A stretch of DNA of 64,000 nucleotides, taken from Acidobacteria subdivision 2 bacterium RH1 MAG20 (GTDB taxonomy: Bacteria > Acidobacteriota > Terriglobia > Terriglobales > Acidobacteriaceae). The stretch is from positions 70,432 to 134,431 of the forward strand of contig NFUO01000081.1 of the NCBI GenBank assembly GCA_002197545.1, read 5' to 3'. Positions 24,882 through 36,395 of the stretch are shown in pieces. How positions within the stretch are numbered: position 1 is the first letter of the stretch; each line of letters opens with the position of its first letter. The notes under the pieces were generated by a model. The model had not been told where the DNA came from. It saw nothing but the letters and a program-made list of their open reading frames with translations, and searched no databases. The position numbers and the translations under genes are program-made.

Positions 24882-27869
24882 ATGAGACTAAAGCAGCTTC
24901 GTTGGTTGATCGCGAGCGTCGTTTTTGGATTAGTTACAGTTCCCGTGTGGGGAGCTTCCTACTACACGCTTCGTCCCGACGATCCTGCGGCGGTCTATCT
25001 GACGCGAGGCAGTCACGGAGTGCATGGCGATGGCATCGCGGACGACAGCAATGCCATCCAGCAGGCCATCGACAAAGTTCAGGAGACGACGAGGCAGGGC
25101 ATTGTCTTCGTTCCCGAAGGCCGCTATCGCATCAGCAAAACTATCTTTGTGTGGCCTGGTATTCGGATTATTGGTTACGGCGCAAATCGTCCAGTGTTTG
25201 TACTGGGGAAAGATACTCCGGGATTTCAGGAGGGGATGGGCTACATGGTTATGTTTACCGGTGGCCGACCGGACCCGTCGCGTCGCGTGTCGCGTCGAGG
25301 TAGGCAGGTGATGGGGATTGTTCCGCCGAACGATCGCATCCCAGATGCGAGTCCCGGGACATTTTATTCCGCGATGAGCAATATCGATTTTGAAATTCAG
25401 GATGGTAATCCCGCTGCTGTCGGCATTCGCTTCCACGCGGCGCAGCATTGCTTTCTAACGCACATGGATTTTCACATCGGTTCTGGCCTTGCGGGATTGC
25501 ACGATGTCGGTAACGAAGCGGAGGGCCTGCATTTTTATGGAGGCCAGTACGGCATTATGACCAGAAAGCCTTCGCCGGGTTGGCAGTTCACTCTTCTGGA
25601 TTCTACTTTTGAAGGACAGAGCAAAGCTGCGATCAAGGAGCATGAGGCTGGACTTACTTTAGTACGCGATCATTTTAAGAATGTGCCTACAGCTATCTCG
25701 ATCGATCCCGGTTATGCGGATGAGTTGTGGGTGAAGGATGCCCGCTTCGAAGATATTAGCGGCCCTGCCGTTGTGATCAGCAATGAGCATAATGGGCGAA
25801 CCGAGGTTAATTTTGAGGATATTATCTGCCGCCATGTTCCTACTTTCGTAAGTTTCAGGGAGAGCGGAAAGAAACTGGATGGCGTGGGTGAGATGTATCA
25901 GGTCAAGGCTTTTACTCATGGACTTATTTTTGCCAAGGTCGGCGCTACTCCTGAGATAAAGACGACGTATGAGACGAGCGTGCTCAAGACGCTTCCGGCT
26001 CCGGTTCCGACGGATATTCCGGCTGTACCTGCGCAGGATAGTTGGGTGAATGTGCATACGCTGGGAGTAAAAGGGGACGGCGCGACCGATGATACGGTTG
26101 CTATCAAAAATGCGATTGTGAAACACCGGACACTCTACTTTCCATCTGGACACTATATTGCTACCGACACGATTATATTAAGGCCAGACACAGTGTTGAT
26201 TGGGCTGAGTCCTACTACGACGCAGATTGATTTGCCGGATTCCACGCCGGGCTTCCAAGGACCGGGATCGCCAAAGGCTCTGCTGGAGGCGCCGCACGGT
26301 GGAACGAATATTGTGACCGGAATAGGGCTGTATACGAATGGGATAAACAGCAGGGCGGTCGGCGCGAAGTGGATGGCTAGTAAAGATTCCCTGATGGATG
26401 ATGTCCGCTTTCTCGGAGGTCATGGGACATTTGGTCTCACGGGTTCGATCTATAACAACACGAACACCGCTGATTCGAATATCAAGCGCAAATGGGATAG
26501 CGAGTATCCGAGTCTGTGGGTCACAGATGGGGGCGGTGGGACGTTTGCAGATATCTGGACTCCGGTGACGTTTGCGCAGGCGGGCATGTATATCTCGAAT
26601 ACGTCGACTTCGGGCCGTGTCTATGAGCTATCGAGCGAACATCATGTCCGCAATGAAATAAAGCTGGACCACGCCTCTAACTGGCAGATTTATGCGCTGC
26701 AGACGGAAGAGGAGCATGGCGAAGGCCCATTTGCTCTGCCGCTTGCTATCGATAACTCGAACAACATTACGATCGCTAACTACCATAGTTACCGTGTCGT
26801 TGGTAGTTATCAACCATTTCCATATGCAATTCGTGTGTCTAATTCGCACAATATACGGATGCGCAATATCCATGTGTACAGCGACAGCAAGGTTTCGTTT
26901 GGCAACTCTGTTTTGATTGAACGGCCAGTCAACGTTGAAGTTCGAGATCGTGAGTTTGCTTCACTGACGATTAACGATGGGGCGGCGGCAGTTAGTCCTG
27001 CCGGTCATGCGACTGTTCTAGCTGCTGGGGTGAAGGTAAAGAGACTGAGTACGGGATTCTTCAGTATTTCAGGCGCGGCGGTAAATAGTGATGGGCAGCT
27101 CTATTTTGTAGATGCGCATTGGCAGCGTATCTATAAGTGGTCTCCTGAGGTCAACAATTCCCTGATCGTCAGTGACAGCCCGCTATCGCCGGTGAATCTG
27201 GTATTCGATCAAGCAGGGAACCTGATGGTTACTTCATACGACGGCGATGGCACGGTTTATTCGTTCAATCCGAACTTGCCGGAGGAGAACATCACGCTAC
27301 TCAAGCCGCAACCTACTTTGCCCAGGCCGAATATGACTGCGGTTATCCCGGTGGATTATTGGCGCAGCGAAAATGATTTCACGCAAGCGATTCCAGTCCA
27401 GAAGCCATATCAGTATGTTTCGCCGGATGGGACGACTTTTATTCCTGCGGGCGAAGACTTTGTCAGCGGAGCGCTTTATTACGGGACCAAGATGGCCGAT
27501 GTTATACGGGCGTTCGGGCTGGCGCGGGCTGTTCCGGGGCATCCGTTTTATATGAGCGATGAGTCGCAGGAGAAGACCTATGCTGCCAACGTGACCGCAG
27601 ACGGGACGCTTGGCGACCTGAAACTCTTTGCGGAGCGAGGCGGTGAGAGTGTTGCGCAGGATGCGGAGGGAAATGTCTTTATCGCCACGGGCCAGATATT
27701 TGTCTACAACCCTGCCGGGAAGTTGATCGATACGATCGACGTTCCGGAGCGGCCGATCGATATTCTCTTCGGCGGGAAGGATGGGCGGACCTTGTTCATT
27801 CTCACGCACACTTCGCTTTATTCGGTGCAGACGCGTGTCAAAGGACTAGGCCTTATCGCGCACCGGTAA
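24882..27869 (+). CDS. Secreted GH55-like beta-helix protein with C-terminal beta-propeller-like domain
   Basis: 995 residues. A signal peptide (about 1-25) is followed by two right-handed beta-helix halves, each opening with the same motif: GVHGDGIADDSNAIQQAID (about 46-64) and GVKGDGATDDTVAIKNAI (about 396-413). This pairing is typical of GH55 exo-beta-1,3-glucanases (pectate_lyase_3 domains). From about residue 715 to the end, the sequence changes to NHL/SMP-30-like repeats (SDGQLYFVDAHWQRIYKWS, DQAGNLMVTSYDGDGTVYSF, DAEGNVFIATG). It begins 16 bases after the GH30 stop and is probably co-transcribed with it. GH55 activity is inferred; the added propeller is unusual. Confidence 0.78.
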   Translation: MRLKQLRWLIASVVFGLVTVPVWGASYYTLRPDDPAAVYLTRGSHGVHGDGIADDSNAIQQAIDKVQETTRQGIVFVPEGRYRISKTIFVWPGIRIIGYGANRPVFVLGKDTPGFQEGMGYMVMFTGGRPDPSRRVSRRGRQVMGIVPPNDRIPDASPGTFYSAMSNIDFEIQDGNPAAVGIRFHAAQHCFLTHMDFHIGSGLAGLHDVGNEAEGLHFYGGQYGIMTRKPSPGWQFTLLDSTFEGQSKAAIKEHEAGLTLVRDHFKNVPTAISIDPGYADELWVKDARFEDISGPAVVISNEHNGRTEVNFEDIICRHVPTFVSFRESGKKLDGVGEMYQVKAFTHGLIFAKVGATPEIKTTYETSVLKTLPAPVPTDIPAVPAQDSWVNVHTLGVKGDGATDDTVAIKNAIVKHRTLYFPSGHYIATDTIILRPDTVLIGLSPTTTQIDLPDSTPGFQGPGSPKALLEAPHGGTNIVTGIGLYTNGINSRAVGAKWMASKDSLMDDVRFLGGHGTFGLTGSIYNNTNTADSNIKRKWDSEYPSLWVTDGGGGTFADIWTPVTFAQAGMYISNTSTSGRVYELSSEHHVRNEIKLDHASNWQIYALQTEEEHGEGPFALPLAIDNSNNITIANYHSYRVVGSYQPFPYAIRVSNSHNIRMRNIHVYSDSKVSFGNSVLIERPVNVEVRDREFASLTINDGAAAVSPAGHATVLAAGVKVKRLSTGFFSISGAAVNSDGQLYFVDAHWQRIYKWSPEVNNSLIVSDSPLSPVNLVFDQAGNLMVTSYDGDGTVYSFNPNLPEENITLLKPQPTLPRPNMTAVIPVDYWRSENDFTQAIPVQKPYQYVSPDGTTFIPAGEDFVSGALYYGTKMADVIRAFGLARAVPGHPFYMSDESQEKTYAANVTADGTLGDLKLFAERGGESVAQDAEGNVFIATGQIFVYNPAGKLIDTIDVPERPIDILFGGKDGRTLFILTHTSLYSVQTRVKGLGLIAHR

Positions 27870-27928
27870 TGAGCAGTGATCCTTGCTGAAGTTGCGGAGT
27901 GTACTTGTAGTGCTTATAGTAAGACTGC

Positions 27929-28759
27929 GTGCCTGACCCTACTCCTTTGCCGCAACAATCTGCTCCTCGGATAGCGTTATCGCGGAGATTTTTTCGACGA
28001 CTTAAAAATGGAATCTTGCAGCCCGATGCTGCTTACCGTCTCTATCTCAAGCTGAAGTTTGGGACGGGGTGGCCTACGATGAGGCGGGAGCTGCCGCTTC
28101 CCAATGGGGTGCTGAAGAGCCGGGCTGAGTGGCAGGAGGCGCTCACAAGGGCGAGGGCGGATCGTTTGCCGCTGCACCGTGGGGATGAGAAGAACTGGGA
28201 CCATCTTGCTGCTGTGTTTGCCATTTTGGGTTCTACTTCAACCTCAGCGCGGGTGCTCGACGCGGGGGCAGAGTTTTACAGCAATGTGCTGCCGACGCTA
28301 TTTGCTTATGGGTATCGCAATCTCTATGGGATCAATCTTTCGTTTACGGAAGAGGCGCGACGTGGCCCGATTCGCTATCTGCCGGGTGATATTACTCGCT
28401 TGTCTTTTCCGGATGGCTACTTCGATGCCGTTAGCTGCATGAGCGTGATTGAGCATGGGGTTCCGCTGGAAGATTACTTCCGGGAGATGCATCGCGTGCT
28501 GAAGCCGGGAGGACTGCTGATTACTTCTACCGACTACTATCCCACGGCGATCGACACGCAAGGAAAGATGGCGCATGAAGCTGCGATCAAGATTTTTACG
28601 AAGATGGAGATTCAGGAGATTCTGCGGCGGGCGATGCAGATTGGGTTCGAGAGCACGGGCGAGGTGGATCTGGAGTGCAGCGAGCGGCCTGTTCGATGGG
28701 AACAGTTTGGACTGGAATATAGCTTTGTGATCTTTACGCTGCGGAAGAGAACGGCTTAA
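27929..28759 (+). CDS. SAM-dependent methyltransferase
   Basis: 276 residues from a GTG start. The class I methyltransferase fold lies at about 105-210: motif I is VLDAGAEFYSNVLP, acidic loop GDITRLSFPDGYFDAVSCMSVIEHG, and post-motif LKPGGLLITSTDYY. Acceptor unknown. The N-terminal 80 residues are basic. It lies 59 bases after the GH55-like gene but has no obvious link to polysaccharide breakdown; a glycosyltransferase gene converges on it. Confidence 0.8.
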   Translation: MPDPTPLPQQSAPRIALSRRFFRRLKNGILQPDAAYRLYLKLKFGTGWPTMRRELPLPNGVLKSRAEWQEALTRARADRLPLHRGDEKNWDHLAAVFAILGSTSTSARVLDAGAEFYSNVLPTLFAYGYRNLYGINLSFTEEARRGPIRYLPGDITRLSFPDGYFDAVSCMSVIEHGVPLEDYFREMHRVLKPGGLLITSTDYYPTAIDTQGKMAHEAAIKIFTKMEIQEILRRAMQIGFESTGEVDLECSERPVRWEQFGLEYSFVIFTLRKRTA

Positions 28760-28809
28760 CACCGAGCTGCACGGATTTCACCGATTAAAAACAGACAACA
28801 GCAAAGGCG

Positions 28810-28870
28810 AAATACAAGGGGTCTCTCCACTGCGGCGGCAAAAGCGCCGCCTTCGGTCGAGATGGCGCGG
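28810..28870 (+). repeat. Dispersed repeat (AGGGGTC...GGTCGAGATGACG), copy 2
   Basis: AAATACAAGGGGTCTCTCCA, the centre hairpin GGCGGCAAAAGCGCCGCC, then TTCGGTCGAGATGGCG. It lies in the gap between two convergent genes, where a hairpin could also stop transcription. Confidence 0.65.
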
Positions 28871-28926
28871 TTTTAGGATTGGGTCGAGATGATGGGTCTG
28901 ATGGTGGTTCCCGGATTTGTAATGGC

Positions 28927-29892
28927 TTAGCTGGCGTTCTGGCGGTTGGCCCGGTGAGCTTTGGTGATGCTGCCTTTGATCTGGTTCCAGGTGACGACCC
29001 AGGGGACTAGCAGCGAGAAGATCAGGCGTGCGGCAAGGATGCGGAAGGTGGACTTTTGCAGGTTGCGCCAGTCGAGGCGGAAGGCGAAGTAGTTTTCGAG
29101 CGCGAGGATGCAGAGGAGCGGGATGGGGTTCCAGCGCAGGGCAATGATTGCCAGCACTTCGACGATGCAGCGGGCGGAGTTGCGGAACAGACGCGCGGGG
29201 CGGATGCCGAGAGCGCCGTCGGCGATGGCGTAGCTGGCGAGCTGGTGAAGGGCTGATCGTAGGGTGTGACGAGGGCGGTAGAAGGCTTTGGCTCGCTCGA
29301 CGAAGGCCGGAGTGACAAGCTTCCGTACCTTGACGTCGAAGAGCGTGTCTTCGCCCAGAAAGACGGTCTCGGGGAAGCCGCCTACGCGCTGCCAGAGCTC
29401 TTTGCGGAAGGCCATGGAGCGGGCGGTGCAGGATTTTGTGGGCTCGTTGGGATTGAGCTTGACGCCGAAGAAGGGGGCGGAGGCGATGTCCCAGACGGTA
29501 GGGGAGGCGGGGTCGAGGCAGGAGCCGCCGACGGAGTATTCGGCGGTACCGGCGAGGATGGGGGCGGTGAGATTGGCGAGCCAGTCCGGGCGGTAGGTGC
29601 AGCCGGCGTCGGCGCAGGCGACGATGTCGGATGTCGCAGCGGTGATGCCTACGTTGCGTCCGCGAGCGATGGGGCCGGAGGAGTGTTTGAGGTTGCAGCT
29701 CTCGTCGCGGATGGGGATGAGGGTGGGATATTGCGATTTGGCGTTGAGCAGCCACTCCCAGGTGCCGTCGGCGGAGCCGCCATCGACGACGATGACCTCG
29801 GCAGGCATGAGGGTCTGGTCGGTGAGGCTCGCTACGAGGCTGGAGATGTCGTCCGCTTCGTTGAGGACGGTTGCTGCTACGCTGACTGCCAT
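28927..29892 (-). CDS. Family 2 glycosyltransferase
   Basis: 321 residues. The GT-A nucleotide-binding start SVAATVLNEADDISSLVASL is followed by VIVVDGGSADGTWEWL, a DAGCTY metal-binding motif and FLGEDTLFDVKV. Hydrophobic segments after about residue 225 suggest membrane anchoring at the C-terminus. It would transfer a sugar in envelope or exopolysaccharide synthesis. Donor and acceptor unknown. Divergent from dut. Confidence 0.85.
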   Translation of the reverse strand: MAVSVAATVLNEADDISSLVASLTDQTLMPAEVIVVDGGSADGTWEWLLNAKSQYPTLIPIRDESCNLKHSSGPIARGRNVGITAATSDIVACADAGCTYRPDWLANLTAPILAGTAEYSVGGSCLDPASPTVWDIASAPFFGVKLNPNEPTKSCTARSMAFRKELWQRVGGFPETVFLGEDTLFDVKVRKLVTPAFVERAKAFYRPRHTLRSALHQLASYAIADGALGIRPARLFRNSARCIVEVLAIIALRWNPIPLLCILALENYFAFRLDWRNLQKSTFRILAARLIFSLLVPWVVTWNQIKGSITKAHRANRQNAS

Positions 29893-29969
29893 ATTCCACT
29901 ATTAACGCACAGCGGCAGCGGCCTTTTCGGTGACAATGGAGTGGCCCGCAAAATTTTGATTGAGAGAGC

Positions 29970-30458
29970 ATGTTGATGATTTCTGTTGCCGCGATGGAGT
30001 TGGAAGGTTTGCAGGGTGGCATTGGTTCGCCACGGATTAAAGTTTTGAAGCTGCATCCGGCGGCGCAGCTGCCACGGTACGCGCATACCGGAGTTTATGG
30101 TGACCTGGCTGCCGATGTTTATGCAATGGAGAGCGTGGCGATTGCCGCCGGGGCTACGGTGGCTGTGCCGACAGGGATTGCGATGGAGTTTCCATCGACG
30201 CATGGGGCGCTGGTGGAAGATCGGTCGGGGCTGGCAGTGCGTGGTGTGACGACGCTGGCCGGGGTGATCGATCCGGGGTATCGCGGCGAGTTGAAGGTGG
30301 TGGTGACGAATTTGAGCGCCGGGATCGTCGAGGTGAAGGCCGGGGAGCGGATTGCCCAGCTTCGCATTGTGCAGCGGATTGAGGCGCAGTTTGAGGAGGT
30401 TGCGGAGTTGGCGGAGGCTGCGCGAGGGGCAGCGGGGTTTGGGAGCACGGGGGCCTGA
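29970..30458 (+). CDS. dut: dUTP diphosphatase
   Basis: 162 residues with all five trimeric dUTPase motifs: DLAADVYA, DRSGLAVRG, GVIDPGYRGELKVVVTN, ERIAQLRI and the C-terminal RGAAGFGSTG. It hydrolyses dUTP to dUMP, keeping uracil out of DNA. The N-terminus is about 20 residues longer than usual; Met9 could also be the start. Confidence 0.93.
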   Translation: MLMISVAAMELEGLQGGIGSPRIKVLKLHPAAQLPRYAHTGVYGDLAADVYAMESVAIAAGATVAVPTGIAMEFPSTHGALVEDRSGLAVRGVTTLAGVIDPGYRGELKVVVTNLSAGIVEVKAGERIAQLRIVQRIEAQFEEVAELAEAARGAAGFGSTGA

Positions 30459-30461
30459 AAG

Positions 30462-30492
30462 GCAGGGAACAGGGCTCAGGGAACAGGGAACA
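30462..30492 (+). repeat. Short CAGGGAACAG tandem repeat
   Basis: Three near copies of CAGGGAACAGG in the 84-base gap after dut. A single CAGGGAACAG also lies at the end of the glgX remnant (19685-19694), so the unit is dispersed. Confidence 0.55.
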
Positions 30493-30542
30493 GAACGTAC
30501 CTGGCGTTTGTATACTCGTCTTTCTCCTGAAAGGAGGATGCT

Positions 30543-31454
30543 ATGACTGAGATAACGAAGGGTGGCAACGCGGCGTGGCCGTCGCTGGTGTGGGAAGAGT
30601 GGGCAGCGACAGCCGATACGCTGCATATGTGGACGCAGATTGTGGGCAAGACGCGGCTGGCGCTGACTCCGCTGCAGAACCACTGGTGGAACGTCCCACT
30701 GTATGTGACGGCGCGTGGGCTGGGCACCTCGGCGATGCCCTATGGCGACGATGTGCTGGATATCGAGTTCGACTTTGTGGCACATGAGCTGCACTTCCGG
30801 CTGGGGTCGGGGAATACCCTTGCGATGAAACTGCGGGCGCAGACGGTGGCGGATTTTTATAAGGAGTATCTCGGCTGCCTGGCTTCGCTGGGGGTTCCGG
30901 TGAAGATCGATCCGATGCCTTGCGAGCTGGCGAACCCAATCCGGTTCGACCTGGATACGGAGCATAAATCGTACGACGCGGAGTATGCGCATCGGTTCTG
31001 GCAGGTACTGGTGGAGACGGAGAAGGTTTTTCGGCGGTTTGGAACGGGGTTTCTGGGGAAGGTAAGCCCGGTGCACTTCTTCTGGGGCAGCTTCGATATG
31101 GCGGTGACAAGGTTCTCCGGGCGACTGGCGCCTCCGCGGGCAGGGGCGGATTCGATTCAGCGGGAGGCCTACTCGCATGAGGTGATCAGCGCGGGATTCT
31201 GGCCGGGGAACGGAGGCTATGGGGTGGCGGCGTTTTATTGCTATGCGGCTCCGGTGCCGGAGGGACTGGCGGAGGCGAAGGTTCGCCCGGCGGCTGCGGG
31301 ATGGGATAAGGCTTTGGGAGAGTTCATCTTCAAGTATGAGGATGTGCGGGCGCAGGCTTCGCCAGAGGATGCGTTGATGGAGTTTTTAGAGAGCAGCTAT
31401 GCGGCAGCAGCGGATGCGGCGAAGTGGGACAGGGCTGCGCTGGAACGGCAGTAA
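30543..31454 (+). CDS. DUF5996 family protein
   Basis: 303 residues. WPSLVWEEWAATADTLHMWTQIVGK, QNHWWNVPLYVTARGL and HFFWGSFDMAVTRFSGR are the conserved blocks of DUF5996, a cytoplasmic family of unknown function. The strong ribosome site AGGAGG 8 bases upstream lies inside a small hairpin (CTCCT-gaa-AGGAG). It precedes purL on the same strand by 77 bases. Confidence 0.82.
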   Translation: MTEITKGGNAAWPSLVWEEWAATADTLHMWTQIVGKTRLALTPLQNHWWNVPLYVTARGLGTSAMPYGDDVLDIEFDFVAHELHFRLGSGNTLAMKLRAQTVADFYKEYLGCLASLGVPVKIDPMPCELANPIRFDLDTEHKSYDAEYAHRFWQVLVETEKVFRRFGTGFLGKVSPVHFFWGSFDMAVTRFSGRLAPPRAGADSIQREAYSHEVISAGFWPGNGGYGVAAFYCYAAPVPEGLAEAKVRPAAAGWDKALGEFIFKYEDVRAQASPEDALMEFLESSYAAAADAAKWDRAALERQ

Positions 31455-31531
31455 CTACGGGGCTTAGCGCGGTGTGAGGGCTCGGGGATAACGATGGCTT
31501 GCCGTACGTGCGACAATCTTAATAGCGAGCC

Positions 31532-33861
31532 ATGCCCAATACGCAAGTTCAGCACCCAGTTCAGACCCCCTCCCCAGCTACCATTACCCCGGCGCTGCTT
31601 AAGCAGCACAGTATTACGCCGGATGAGTACACGCGCATCGAAGCCGCGCTTGGACGCACGCCCAGCCTGACCGAGCTGGGGATCTTCTCCGTGATGTGGT
31701 CGGAGCACTGCTCCTATAAGTCGTCGCGGGTGCATTTGAAGCGGCTGCCGACCAAGAGCGACCTAGTTGTACAGGGGCCGGGGGAGAACGCCGGAATCAT
31801 CGATGTGGGCGATGGCTGGGCTTGCGCTTTTAAGATCGAATCGCACAATCACCCCTCATACATCGAGCCTTATCAGGGTGCAGCTACGGGTGTTGGTGGA
31901 ATTCTCAGGGATATTTTTACGATGAATGCGCGGCCGCTGGCGGTGATGGATTCGCTGCGGTTTGGGCCTCTGGATGAGGCTGAGCCGGATGAGGCACTGC
32001 GGCGGAAGAATCATCAGGTGGCGACGGGAATTGTGCATGGTGTGGCTGGGTATGGGAACTGTTTTGGGGTTCCGAACCTTGGCGGCGAGACCCGGTTTGA
32101 GACCTGCTACTCGGGCAATCCGTTGCTGAATGCATTTGCGCTGGGGCTGGTGAAGCGCGACGAGATCTTTTACGCCAAAGCGACCGGCGTGGGCAATCCA
32201 GTGATCTACGTGGGTGCGAAGACGGGGCGCGATGGGATTCATGGCGCGACGATGGCTTCGGAGGAGTTTACCGAAGGCTCGGAACAGAAGCGGCCCAACG
32301 TGCAGATGGGCGATCCGTTTATGGAGAAGCTGCTGCTGGAGGCCTGCCTCGAAGCGATGGCCACCGGAGCGGTGCTGGGGATTCAGGATATGGGCGCGGC
32401 GGGGCTGACGTGCTCGACCTGCGAGATGGGCGCTCGTGGCGATTTGGGATTGACCGTCGAGCTTGATCTGGTTCCGCAGCGCGAGACGGGGATGTCGAGC
32501 TACGAGATCATGCTTTCGGAGTCGCAGGAACGAATGCTGCTGGTGGCCGATAAGCCTCGGGCGCAGGAGGTCCTCGACGTCTTCACGAAGTGGGGGCTGG
32601 ATGCTTCGATCGTCGGCACGGTAACGGCTGAGCCGAATATGCGGATTACGCAGCATGGGGAGCTGGTCGCCGATATTCCGAACAAGAGTTTAACCGATGA
32701 TGCTCCGGTGTATCACCGTCCTGTCGGGACGTGGAAGGCTCCGGTGCCGCTTGATCCTCCGGCTGCGGTTCTGGAAGAGCTGAAAAAGCCTCGTGACTAC
32801 ACGGCCGACTTGAAGAAGCTGCTGGCGAGCGCGAATATCTGCGATAAGCGCTGGGTGTATGAGCAGTACGACTCGATGGTGCAGACCAATACCGTGCAGG
32901 GGCCGGGTGGCGAGGCTGGCGTGATGCGCATCAAGGGAACGCAGCGCGGGTTGGCGATGGCTCTGGCGGGGAATGGTCGTTGGACTTATCTCGATCCTAA
33001 GCTGGGAGCGATGCACGCAGTCGCTGAGGCTGCAAGGAAGGTCGCTTGTACGGGAGCTAAGCCTGTGGCGGCTACGAACTGCCTGAACTTTGGGAATCCG
33101 GAGAAGCCTGAGATTATGGCGCAGCTTTCAAGCGCGATCGATGGGATCGCCGAGGCTTGTATTGCGCTGGGAACTCCGGTCACGGGCGGCAACGTTTCTT
33201 TGTATAACGAGACCAAGGGTGAGGGGATTTATCCGACTCCGGTGCTGGGGATTGTCGGGATTATTGAGGATGTGACGAAGAGTGTCCCGAGCGGATTTCA
33301 GAAGGGCGGCGAGAGGATCATCGTTCTCTCAGCCAATGCATTCAGGGATGCTGGTGAGCGTCTGCTCGAACAGTTTGGTTCATCGGATTATGCGAAGACG
33401 ATTCTGCGTTCTTTCTGGGGCAGGCCGCCTCGGCTTGAGATCGCAGAAGAGGCAGAGTTGCACAAGTGCCTCGCTGCGCTGGCGGATGAGCGTTTGATTA
33501 CTTCGGCAAGTGATGTTTCCGATGGCGGGATTGCGGTGACTCTGGCTAAGGCGTGTTTCGCTAAAGGAGTTGGAGCGGCGGTCAGTCTTGACCATATTGA
33601 TGGGGATTCCATCGTTACGAAACTCTTCAACGAAGAAGCCAGCGTCGTTGTCGCGACATGCACGGATGCGGCTTTTGCACGTGTCACGGAGGTTTGCGGG
33701 CAATTCGGATCAGTCACTGCCCGCGATATCGGCACAACCGGCGGTAAGATGCTGGATATCTTTACATTGAATGGCTCTGCTGTTTCAGATTCCGTCTCCG
33801 CATTGAGGGCCGAATGGGCTGGCGCGCTGGACGCGCAGCTTGCGGAGGAGGTGGTGACGGC

Positions 33862-33865
<4 letters not shown>
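31532..33865 (+). CDS. purL: Phosphoribosylformylglycinamidine synthase, large subunit
   Basis: 777 residues, the size of the small-form PurL that works with separate PurS and PurQ. It contains [46 protein letters not shown] and a second AIRS-like half ([21 protein letters not shown]). It makes FGAM from FGAR in the fourth purine step. Its stop overlaps the purF start (ATGA), so the two are translationally coupled. purS and purQ are not in the window. Confidence 0.96.
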
Positions 33866-35421
<1,556 letters not shown>

Positions 35422-35438
35422 ACCTTTTCCGAAAGTTG

Positions 35439-36323
35439 CTAGCGGTTTTCCTGTTCGGTGGGCTGCGGGCCAGTGAAGGGTGAGCAGCATATGGGGCCTG
35501 AGGGTTTGAACTCCATGAATTCGACCCGGGTGAGGTCGGGATCGAAGAGATTAAGCTGGACCTTGCCATCGCGTCCGGTGTGGGTGTTGGCAGCGGTGCA
35601 TTCGTGCGTAGTGCAGCCGTTGCGTGCAAGGGCCTGGATGGCGTCGGTCATGTGAGCCACGCCGAGAGAGATGTGGTTCATGCTGCCGAGTTGGTGGGGA
35701 TTGGGACTGGAGCTACTGTTGAGCATGTATTCGATCCAGTCCGTGCCATCGGGGACCTGGCTGCTGACGTAGTCGATTTCTCCGTCCTTGCGTCCTCCGG
35801 ACCAGTAGGGACGGAAGCCGAGAAGTTCGCGGTAGAAGTGGTCTTCGGCGGCACGGTCTTTGACCATGAAGCCGGTATGGATGATACGGCGCGCGGTGGC
35901 GCGGGGAGCGACAGCTTTTGATGATGCCGGGTGTTGCTGGACGAAGATGACGAGGTGGCCTTCGGGGTCGTGGACAGCGAAGCTCCCATTGTGCAGAGGT
36001 TGGTCGATGGCGACGGCGTGGGCTTTTAGGTAGCGTTGAAGCGCGGCGGCGTTGCGGGTCGTAAAGGCGATGGCGGCGACACGGGATTGCGGCGCGGGAG
36101 CGGGGAGCGGGGCGACTTCAATCCATTGCGAGTCGTTGACCGCGTAGTGGTCGATGCCGTCTTTTTTGGTTTGATCGAAGCCTAGTTTGCCGTTGTAGAA
36201 GACTGTGGAAGCTGCCGGGTCAGCAGCGTACACGCGGACGAAGGCGATGCCGGTGATGGCGGGCCGCTGCTGCGCGTAGGCGAGGGGGACGAGGAGAAAG
36301 AGCAGCGCGGCGGCTTTTTTCAT
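35439..36323 (-). CDS. Exported VOC-superfamily (glyoxalase-fold) protein
   Basis: 294 residues. A signal peptide (MKKAAALLFLLVPLAYA, cleaved before QQRPA) is followed by two vicinal-oxygen-chelate modules: about 25-130 (ITGIAFVRVYAADPAAS...FYNGKLGFDQT) and about 145-275 (IIHTGFMVKDRAAEDHFYRELLGFRPYW). His and Glu ligands are present in both, but catalytic type is not clear. Export is uncommon in this family. Lies downstream of dinB on the same strand and converges on purF. Confidence 0.78.
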   Translation of the reverse strand: MKKAAALLFLLVPLAYAQQRPAITGIAFVRVYAADPAASTVFYNGKLGFDQTKKDGIDHYAVNDSQWIEVAPLPAPAPQSRVAAIAFTTRNAAALQRYLKAHAVAIDQPLHNGSFAVHDPEGHLVIFVQQHPASSKAVAPRATARRIIHTGFMVKDRAAEDHFYRELLGFRPYWSGGRKDGEIDYVSSQVPDGTDWIEYMLNSSSSPNPHQLGSMNHISLGVAHMTDAIQALARNGCTTHECTAANTHTGRDGKVQLNLFDPDLTRVEFMEFKPSGPICCSPFTGPQPTEQENR

Positions 36324-36395
36324 AGAACCGCCACTTTATTGGGCGCTCGGTGGAATGTCAATTTGAAGGCGCTCTCGGCACCAAGAGAATGGGGT

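Noticed and set aside
28778..30022. 414-codon minus-strand frame overlapping the glycosyltransferase
   Set aside because: Very rich in Arg, His, Pro and Ser with no domain; the glycosyltransferase frame carries clear motifs.
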